A stretch of DNA of 7,678 nt from CAZBBB01 sp964490005. Its GTDB lineage: Bacteria > Planctomycetota > B15-G4. The notes beneath the pieces are model-generated. The model had not been told where the DNA came from. It searched no databases and saw nothing but the letters and a program-made list of their open reading frames with translations. The stretch lies in the NCBI GenBank assembly GCA_964490005.1, contig CAZBBB010000128.1, positions 1-7,678 of the forward strand, in the 5' to 3' direction. Position numbers and translations under genes: made by a program. This document shows positions 1 to 7,678 of this stretch, in pieces; the stretch's first letter is position 1; each line of letters opens with the position of its first letter.

Positions 1-2725
<2,725 letters not shown>

Positions 2726-2729
<4 letters not shown>

Positions 2730-4405
2730 GCCCCGACGCGCGCGCGCTCATCGTGCAGGGCGACCGCACGATCCTGGCCGAGGTGCACGCCGAGGGCTAC
2801 GCCGAGGCGCGCGACGAGCTGGCCCTGTTCGCCGAGCTGCAGAAGAGCCCCGAGCACGTCCACACCTACCGGCTGACGCCGATCTCGATCTGGAACGCCG
2901 CCGCCGCGGGCCTCTCGGCCGAGCGCATCATCCGCTTCCTCGGCACGCACTCGCGCTACGACGTGCCGCCCAACGTCGAGCGCTTCGTCGAGGACCACAT
3001 CCGGCGCTTCGGGCTGCTGCGCCTGCAGCGCCGCGACGGCCGGCTCGTGCTCACCAGCAGCGAGCCGGAGCTGCTCGCGCGCTTCGGCCGCGACAAGGCG
3101 CTGCGCGCCTTCCTCGTCAAGGACGCGGCCGTCGAGGACGCGCTGGTCGTCGAGGAACACCTGCGCGGCGACATCAAGCAGGCCCTCATCCAGCAGGGCT
3201 ATCCGGTGGAGGACCTGGCCGGTTACACGAGCGGCGCCGGCCTGCCGTTCGCGCTGCGCGACGCGCTGCGCTCGAGCGGCGAACCCTTCGCGCTGCGCGA
3301 CTACCAGCGCGAGGCGGCCGAGGTCTTCCACGCGGGCGGGACGGAGAAGGGCGGCAGCGGCGTCGTCGTGCTGCCCTGCGGCGCGGGCAAGACCGTGGTC
3401 GGCATGGCCTGCCTGCACCGCCTGCAGACGCAGGCCCTGATCCTCACCACGAACACGATCGCCGTGCGGCAGTGGCGCACCGAGCTGCTCGACAAGACCA
3501 CGCTGCGCGACGACGAGGTGGGGGAGTACACCGGCGACCACAAGCAGATCTGCCCGGTCACGATCTCGACCTACCAGATGCTCACCTACCGCCGGCACCA
3601 GGACGGGGAGTTCACGCACTTCAACCTGTTCACGGCGCGCGACTGGGGCCTGGTCGTCTACGACGAGGTGCACCTGCTGCCGGCGCCCGTCTTCCGCGTG
3701 ACGGCCGAGATCCAGGCGCGGCGCCGGCTCGGCCTGACGGCCACGCTCGTGCGCGAGGACGGCCGCGAGGACGAGGTCTTCTCGCTCATCGGCCCGAAGA
3801 AGTACGACGTGCCCTGGAAGGTGCTCGAGCGCCAGGGCTGGATCGCCACGGCGCACTGCGTCGAGGTGCGCCTGCCGCTGCCGGTCGAGGAGGCGCTCGG
3901 CTACGGGCAGGCGGGCAGCCGCGACAAGTTCCGCATCGCGAGCGAGAACGTCGACAAGCTCGGCATCGTGCGCACGCTCGTGGGCCGACACGCCGAGGAC
4001 CGCATCCTGCTCATCGGGCAGTACCTCGACCAGCTCGACCGGCTGGCGGCCGAACTGGGCTGCCCGCTCATCACCGGCCGCACGCCGACGCGCGAACGCG
4101 AGGCGCTGTACAAGGCCTTTCGCGACGGCGACCTCTCGATGCTGGCCGTCTCGAAGGTCGGCAACTTCGCCGTCGACCTGCCCGACGCCAACGTCGCCAT
4201 CCAGGTCTCGGGCACCTTCGGCAGCCGGCAGGAGGAGGCCCAGCGGCTCGGGCGCATCCTGCGGCCCAAGTCCGACCGCCGCCCGGCGGTGTTCTACTCG
4301 CTCGTGACGCGCGACAGCCGCGAGGAGGACTTCGCCAACAACCGGCAGCTGTTCCTCACCGAGCAGGGCTACACCTACGAGATCCGCGACGTGTCGCGCC
4401 TCTGA
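2726..4405 (+). CDS. XPB/ERCC3-family DNA helicase (SF2, 3'-5')
   Basis: A 559-residue superfamily 2 helicase of the XPB (ERCC3/Rad25) family, an ATP-driven DNA translocase/helicase. Motifs by residue: helicase core start FALRDYQREA (188-197), Walker A LPCGAGKT (216-223), motif Ia TTNTIAVRQW (241-250), DEVH box (313-316), motif III GLTAT (336-340), the XPB-specific RED motif R343-E344-D345, motif V region with VSKVGNFAVDLP, and motif VI QRLGRILRP (506-514). The C-terminus (FYSLVTRDS, then FLTEQGY) also follows human XPB. Residues about 5-165 form the extra N-terminal domain seen in mycobacterial XPB (ALIVQGDRTIL; VHTYRLTPISIW) and related to the C-terminus of the downstream protein. The length is close to bacterial XPBs (about 550) and well below human XPB (about 780). 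The ATG is chosen because it overlaps the uvrA stop (ATGA), which implies translational coupling; upstream there is only a weak G-rich Shine-Dalgarno (about 2712-2720). No XPD, Bax1-type nuclease or other TFIIH-like gene is visible. A role in DNA repair is inferred from family and neighbour. Confidence 0.95.
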
Positions 4406-4496
4406 GGCGGCCCGCGCCCGCCGCGGGCGCCCGACGCGCGGGAATCGCCCTGCGGCGCGTTCCGGCGGGGGCTCCCGGAGCCCGGGGGCCATCGGT

Positions 4497-4502
4497 TACG
4501 AT
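4497..4502 (+). promoter_or_regulatory. Possible -10 promoter element (TACGAT)
   Basis: The hexamer tacgat matches the TATAAT consensus at 4 of 6 positions, including the key TA...T. It lies in a locally AT-richer patch within an otherwise extremely GC-rich gap. Transcription would begin near 4509, giving a leader of about 20 bases before the GTG start at 4530. No convincing -35 (TTGACA-like) hexamer is seen 16-18 bases upstream, where the sequence is C/G-rich. This is a weak call that would make the partner-thi genes a separate transcription unit. Confidence 0.3.
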
Positions 4503-4518
4503 GGTTGGATTCGGACCC

Positions 4519-4523
4519 GAGGA
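4519..4523 (+). promoter_or_regulatory. Shine-Dalgarno for the partner gene (GAGGA)
   Basis: The core gagga lies six bases upstream of the GTG at 4530, an ideal spacing. It decides the start: the next in-frame GTG (4563) has only a ggtgga directly adjacent, which is too close to serve. Confidence 0.6.
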
Positions 4524-4529
4524 TCACGG

Positions 4530-6617
4530 GTGATCAGCAGGGACAGCCACACGACCGGTGGAGTGCGGGGAGTCGCCCTGGCGGCGGCGCTGCAGAGCCG
4601 CGAGCCGGGCGATCTGCGCGAACTGCTCGGCTTCTGGGACGGGCACGGGCCTCCGCCCGAGACCGTCGAGCGACTCGTGGGCGAACTCGAGCGGCGCATG
4701 TCGAGCGAGAAGTCGGTCCGCAAGCGGCTCAAGTTCCTCTCCAAGAAGCTCGTCGACCTGCTCAAGTTCTTCCTGCGCGGCGAGGGCTATCGCGCCGACC
4801 TCGGGCACCTGACCGGCAGCCGCATGTTCGGCTACCTCTCGCCCTTCGAGCTGAAGGCCGCGGTGAACGCGCTCGTCAAGCGCGGGTTCCTGTTCGCCTC
4901 GACCGCGACCGAGACCGGCAACGGGCACGGCGCGCCGCGCGGCGGCACCGAGGAGTACCTCGTCCCCTGCGAACTCGGCGACCTGCTGCAGTCCTTCATC
5001 TGGGACGACGACCGCAACGTCGAGGAGACCTTCACCCTGCGCGGCCATCTCGCGCGCACCGTCGAGCTGCGCGAGCTGCCGCGCCTGCTCCCCGAGGGCG
5101 CGCCGGCGCCGGCCGACCATGCCGCGGCCGCCGCCGCGCTGGCCGACCCGCAGGGCGTCGCGGCGCGCCTGGCCTCGCTCGAGAACCCCAAGCAGCGCGA
5201 ACTGCTGGGCATCGTGGTGGGCTCCTACGGCGGCGTCGCGGGGCGCGCGCTGCTCGAGAAGAACCATCGCGGCCTGGGGCGCTGGAACCGCCGGCTGCTG
5301 CAGGAGGCGCTCGAATCGCGCCTGCTCGGCACCGTGCGCCACGTGTCGCTGGGCGAGTTCGGCGTGCACCAGTTCGACGAGGTCGTCGTCGTTTTCGCCG
5401 AGCTGCTCGCGCCGCTGCGGGCGGCCCTGTCGCCCGTCGCGCCGCGGCACGACGCGGTGCGCTCGCTGGGCGTCGACCTGATCTCGGACATCTCGGCCTT
5501 CCTCTCGCACGTCGAGCACAATCCGGTGCGCCTGACGCTCTCGGGCAAGGTCTACCGCACCGCCGTGCGCAAGCTCGAGGAGTCCTTCATCCTCGCGCGC
5601 TCGGGCGCCGTCGAGGGGCCCTGGCTGTTCCAGTACCTGTTCGAGTTCTGCCAGAGCCAGTCGATGCTCGAGCGCGGACGCGACCGCAACGTCGTGCTCA
5701 CCGTGAAGGGGCGCAGCTGGGACCGCACGCCGCTCGAGAAGAAGCTCTCGCGCCTGCTCAAGTTCGCCTGCGGCAACTGGATCAGCCTGGTCGAGCCCTT
5801 CCACGGCGAGCGCCTGATCGAGCTGTACCTCGAGCAGCTGCGCGCGCTGCGCGTGGGCGCCTGGGTCGACCTCAACGCGCCGGCCTTCGACGCCCGCAAC
5901 GCCTACTTCGCGGGGCTCGACCGCTTCGGCGTGCGCGACCGCTTCCAGAGCCGCTACCAGTTCGCCAGCCAGGCCGGCATGCGCGACCCGCACCAGCTCG
6001 TGCAGGCGCTCACGACCTGGGCCCGCGAGCGGCTGCACCTGTTCGGCTTCGTCGACCTGGCCGAGATCGACGGCAAGCCGGTCGCGCTGCGCCTGACCTC
6101 GCTGGGCGCGCGCGCGCTCGGCCTGGCCGTGCCCGAGGACGAGGGCAGCCACGCCGCCCCGCTCATCGTGAACCCCGATTTCGAGATCATCCTGTTCCCG
6201 GACGGCGACACCTACGGGCTGGTCACGCAACTCGACCGCTTCTGCGAGCGGGTGAGCAGCGAGTCGGTGCACCGCTACCGCCTCACCGAGGGCTCCATCG
6301 AGAAGGCGGTCGCCGAGGGGCTCGACGCGGCGTCGATCCTGCGCACGCTCTCCGAGCACAGCCGGGTCGAGGTGCCGCAGAACGTGATCTACTCGATCGG
6401 CCAGTGGGCGCAGAAGGTGAAGTTCGTGAGCCACGCGACGGTGGCGCTCGTGCGCGGCCGCAACAAGGAAGTCATCGACCGCATCCTGCACGACGCGCAG
6501 CTGCGGCCGCACGTGCTCGAACGTCTCTCGCCGACCGCACTGCTCGTGTCCTCCGACGTCGAGCGCGACCGACTCGCCAAGATGCTCGAGCCGCTCGGTG
6601 TCTTCCTCGAGGACTGA
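4530..6617 (+). CDS. XPB-associated protein with C-terminal helicase-associated domain (Rv0862c-like)
   Basis: A 695-residue protein resembling the helicase-associated proteins encoded beside XPB in bacteria (Mycobacterium Rv0862c beside Rv0861c; Pfam Helicase_C_3, PF13625, from memory). It has no Walker motifs, so it is not itself a helicase. Residues about 545-695 form the recognisable domain: LIVNPDFEIILFPDG at 545-559, VHRYRLTEGSIEKAV from 580, and HSRVEVPQN at 610-618. This domain is homologous to the N-terminal domain of the XPB protein encoded just upstream. The N-terminal 540 residues look largely helical and rich in winged-helix-like stretches (RKRLKFLSKKLVDLLKFFL near the start; LRLTSLGARALG just before the C-terminal domain), with an Ala-rich linker near residues 190-205. 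I see no catalytic motif, signal peptide or membrane segment. It is probably cytosolic and acts with XPB or DNA (inference). The GTG start is supported by GAGGA six bases upstream. Its end overlaps the next gene by 20 bases. The molecular function of the family is unknown to me. Confidence 0.85.
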   Translation: MISRDSHTTGGVRGVALAAALQSREPGDLRELLGFWDGHGPPPETVERLVGELERRMSSEKSVRKRLKFLSKKLVDLLKFFLRGEGYRADLGHLTGSRMFGYLSPFELKAAVNALVKRGFLFASTATETGNGHGAPRGGTEEYLVPCELGDLLQSFIWDDDRNVEETFTLRGHLARTVELRELPRLLPEGAPAPADHAAAAAALADPQGVAARLASLENPKQRELLGIVVGSYGGVAGRALLEKNHRGLGRWNRRLLQEALESRLLGTVRHVSLGEFGVHQFDEVVVVFAELLAPLRAALSPVAPRHDAVRSLGVDLISDISAFLSHVEHNPVRLTLSGKVYRTAVRKLEESFILARSGAVEGPWLFQYLFEFCQSQSMLERGRDRNVVLTVKGRSWDRTPLEKKLSRLLKFACGNWISLVEPFHGERLIELYLEQLRALRVGAWVDLNAPAFDARNAYFAGLDRFGVRDRFQSRYQFASQAGMRDPHQLVQALTTWARERLHLFGFVDLAEIDGKPVALRLTSLGARALGLAVPEDEGSHAAPLIVNPDFEIILFPDGDTYGLVTQLDRFCERVSSESVHRYRLTEGSIEKAVAEGLDAASILRTLSEHSRVEVPQNVIYSIGQWAQKVKFVSHATVALVRGRNKEVIDRILHDAQLRPHVLERLSPTALLVSSDVERDRLAKMLEPLGVFLED

Positions 6618-7251
6618 GCGCGGCCGCCGCGTCCCGCGGCTGCTCCTGGTGAGCCCCGGGCGCCTGTCTCCGGACGCCACCGCCGCGCTCGTCGAAGAGG
6701 CCCTCGCCGGCGGCGTCGACGGCGTGCTGCTGCGCGAACCGCATCTGACCGCCGCCGAGCGCGGCGCGCTGGCCCGACGCCTGGCGACCGCCTGCGCGGC
6801 GCGCGACGCGCTGCTGATCGTGCACCACGACGCCGCCCTGGCGCGGAGCTGCGGCGCGGCGGGCGTGCACACCGGCGACCGCGGGCCCGCCGTGGCCGGC
6901 CTGCGCGCGCAGGCGCCGGGGCTGCTCGTCGGCCGCTCGGCGCACTGGCCGCCGGGCGAGGAGGACGCGCGCGCCGACTACCTGCTGCTCTCGCCCTTCC
7001 GCCCGACGCCGGCGAGTCAGCCGCGCCCGCTGCTCACGGAGACGCAGGTGCGCGCCGTGTGCGCGCGCGCCGACCTCGGGCCCGTGCTGGCGCTGGGCGG
7101 GCTGACGGCGGCCGACGTGCCCGCGCTGCCCGGCGGCCTGGCCGGCCTGGCCGTGCTGCGGGCGATCTGCGAGGCCCCCTCGCCGCGCGCGGCGGCGGCC
7201 GCCTTGCGCGCGGCGATCGACGCGCACCTGGCCGCGCAGGCCTCGTCATGA
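6598..7251 (+). CDS. ThiE/TenI-family protein, TenI-like (thiamine metabolism)
   Basis: A 217-residue TIM-barrel protein of the thiamine phosphate synthase/TenI superfamily. Family landmarks: beta-1 LLLVSPGRL (15-23), LLREP (44-48), GAAGVHTGD (86-94), GRSAH (112-116), SPFRPT (132-137) and ALGGLT (165-170). Against B. subtilis ThiE the pyrophosphate and metal ligands are largely missing: the Lys of REK is Pro48, Asn-Asp is His76-His77, the Gln-Glu-Asp after GIHIG is Asp94-Arg95-Gly96, and Thr-x-Thr-Lys is T137-P-A-S140. GRSxH matches the TenI pattern, where that His is catalytic in thiazole tautomerase. A TenI-like or divergent role is therefore more likely than classic ThiE. Start: GTG 6598 is preferred because the other in-frame GTG (6649) would cut off beta-strand 1. 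It has only a weak GAG upstream (6588-6590). A stronger GAGGA (6609-6613) has no start codon at a usable distance. The stop overlaps the thiL start (ATGA), consistent with coupled expression. Confidence 0.8.
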   Translation: MSSSRTERGRRVPRLLLVSPGRLSPDATAALVEEALAGGVDGVLLREPHLTAAERGALARRLATACAARDALLIVHHDAALARSCGAAGVHTGDRGPAVAGLRAQAPGLLVGRSAHWPPGEEDARADYLLLSPFRPTPASQPRPLLTETQVRAVCARADLGPVLALGGLTAADVPALPGGLAGLAVLRAICEAPSPRAAAAALRAAIDAHLAAQASS

Positions 7252-7678
7252 GGGTGCGGGAGTCGCAGTTCATCGCCTGGGCCACCGAAGGCATGGCGGG
7301 ACGGATCCCGGTGGGCCCCGGCGACGACGCGGCCGTGCTGCCCGACGGCAGCGTCGTGGCCGTCGACGCCGTCGTGCAGGGCGTGCACTTCGACGCCCAG
7401 GCCTCGCCGGCCGACATCGCGCTCAAGGCTCTCGCGCGCCCGATCTCCGACCTGTGCGCGATGGGGGCGCTCCCCGAGCAGGTCTTCGCGGCCGCGATCG
7501 TGCCGCCGGGCGCGCCGGCCGAGGCGCTCGCGCGCGGCCTCGCCCGCGCCGCGCAGCACTTCGGCGTGGTGCTGGCCGGCGGCGACACGACGACCGGCCC
7601 GCCCGGCGGCCTGGCGCTCGCGATCACGGCGATCGGCCGCTGCCCTCCGGGCAGTCGCCCCTGGCTGCGCGGCGGGGG
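7248..7678 (+). CDS. thiL: Thiamine-monophosphate kinase ThiL (3'-truncated by window edge)
   Basis: ThiL phosphorylates thiamine monophosphate to thiamine diphosphate, the last step of cofactor synthesis, in the cytosol. The first 143 residues of about 320 are present. Motifs: GPGDDAAVL (23-31), whose paired Asp bind Mg-ATP; VDAVVQGVHF (39-48), matching the family's D-T-L-V-x-G-x-HF; ALARPISDLCAMGA (61-74), matching the ALAVNLSD-AAMGA block; and GGDTTTGP (111-118). Two usually conserved positions differ: Thr after Asp40 is Ala41, and the Asn of the NLSD block is Pro65. The fold is shared with the AIR synthase (PurM) family, but the GDD plus GGDTT combination and the thi neighbour favour ThiL. 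The ATG overlaps the TGA of the preceding gene by four bases. Confidence 0.92.
   Translation, partial: MRVRESQFIAWATEGMAGRIPVGPGDDAAVLPDGSVVAVDAVVQGVHFDAQASPADIALKALARPISDLCAMGALPEQVFAAAIVPPGAPAEALARGLARAAQHFGVVLAGGDTTTGPPGGLALAITAIGRCPPGSRPWLRGG

Larger units (their letters stand above)
4406..4529. other. Intergenic region with GC-rich inverted repeats
   Basis: The only substantial non-coding stretch (124 bp) in the window. Inverted repeats visible: gcgccc/gggcgc (4414-4419 with 4425-4430, 5-nt loop), starting 8 bases after the XPB stop; an alternative 7-bp pairing cccgcgc/gcgcggg (4411-4417 with 4436-4442); and gggctc/gagccc (4469-4474 with 4478-4483, 3-nt loop). None is followed by a T-tract, so a classical intrinsic terminator is not supported. 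They may weaken read-through or stabilise the 3' end of the upstream mRNA. The last 40 bases are clearly less GC-rich and carry the candidate promoter and ribosome binding site of the next gene. Confidence 0.5.

Noticed and set aside
4469..4483. Intrinsic terminator after the XPB gene
   Set aside because: The hairpin is perfect (6-bp stem, 3-nt loop) but lies 60 bases after the stop and has no following T-tract, so termination cannot be claimed.
3472..4533. Plus-strand open frame inside XPB, and a similar one at 4505-6652 over the partner gene
   Set aside because: Both are out of frame with conserved proteins and translate to Arg/Pro/Ala-rich sequence without motifs.
4524..6872. Long minus-strand open frame (782 codons) opposite the XPB partner
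   Set aside because: Same antisense shadow effect. The plus-strand frame has a ribosome binding site, a recognisable domain and balanced composition.

Overview
The window is a piece of a very GC-rich bacterial chromosome (roughly 70% G+C by eye). It is almost fully coding, all on the + strand, with five genes: the 3' part of uvrA, an XPB/ERCC3-type helicase, its helicase-associated partner protein, a ThiE/TenI-family protein and the 5' part of thiL. A run of ten N's inside uvrA suggests a draft or metagenome-assembled scaffold. The lineage cannot be fixed from this stretch. Bacterial XPB with such a partner is best known from Actinobacteria (Mycobacterium Rv0861c/Rv0862c), but the uvrA and thi neighbours are not the actinobacterial layout I know. 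An uncultured high-GC phylum is equally possible.

Layout: uvrA (cut by the left edge, stop at 2729) overlaps the XPB gene (2726-4405) by four bases (ATGA). A 124-bp gap, the only real intergenic region, holds GC-rich hairpins, a possible -10 box and a good Shine-Dalgarno. It is followed by the 695-residue partner protein (4530-6617). The ThiE/TenI-like gene (6598-7251) overlaps the end of the partner gene by 20 bases, and thiL (7248 to the right edge) overlaps that gene by four bases. The likely transcription units are (...uvrA-XPB) and (partner-thiE/tenI-thiL...), possibly with read-through between them.

How the genes fit together: UvrA is the damage-recognition ATPase of bacterial nucleotide excision repair. 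XPB is the 3'-5' helicase/translocase best known from eukaryotic TFIIH. Here the two are translationally coupled, which points to a repair role for XPB. The XPB protein and its downstream partner share a homologous domain, N-terminal in XPB and C-terminal in the partner. An ungapped 40-residue block is identical at 23 positions. This linked pair, next to uvrA, is the most interesting content of the window. The last two genes belong to thiamine metabolism. The ThiE-like protein has lost most of the residues that bind pyrophosphate in thiamine phosphate synthase and looks more like TenI.
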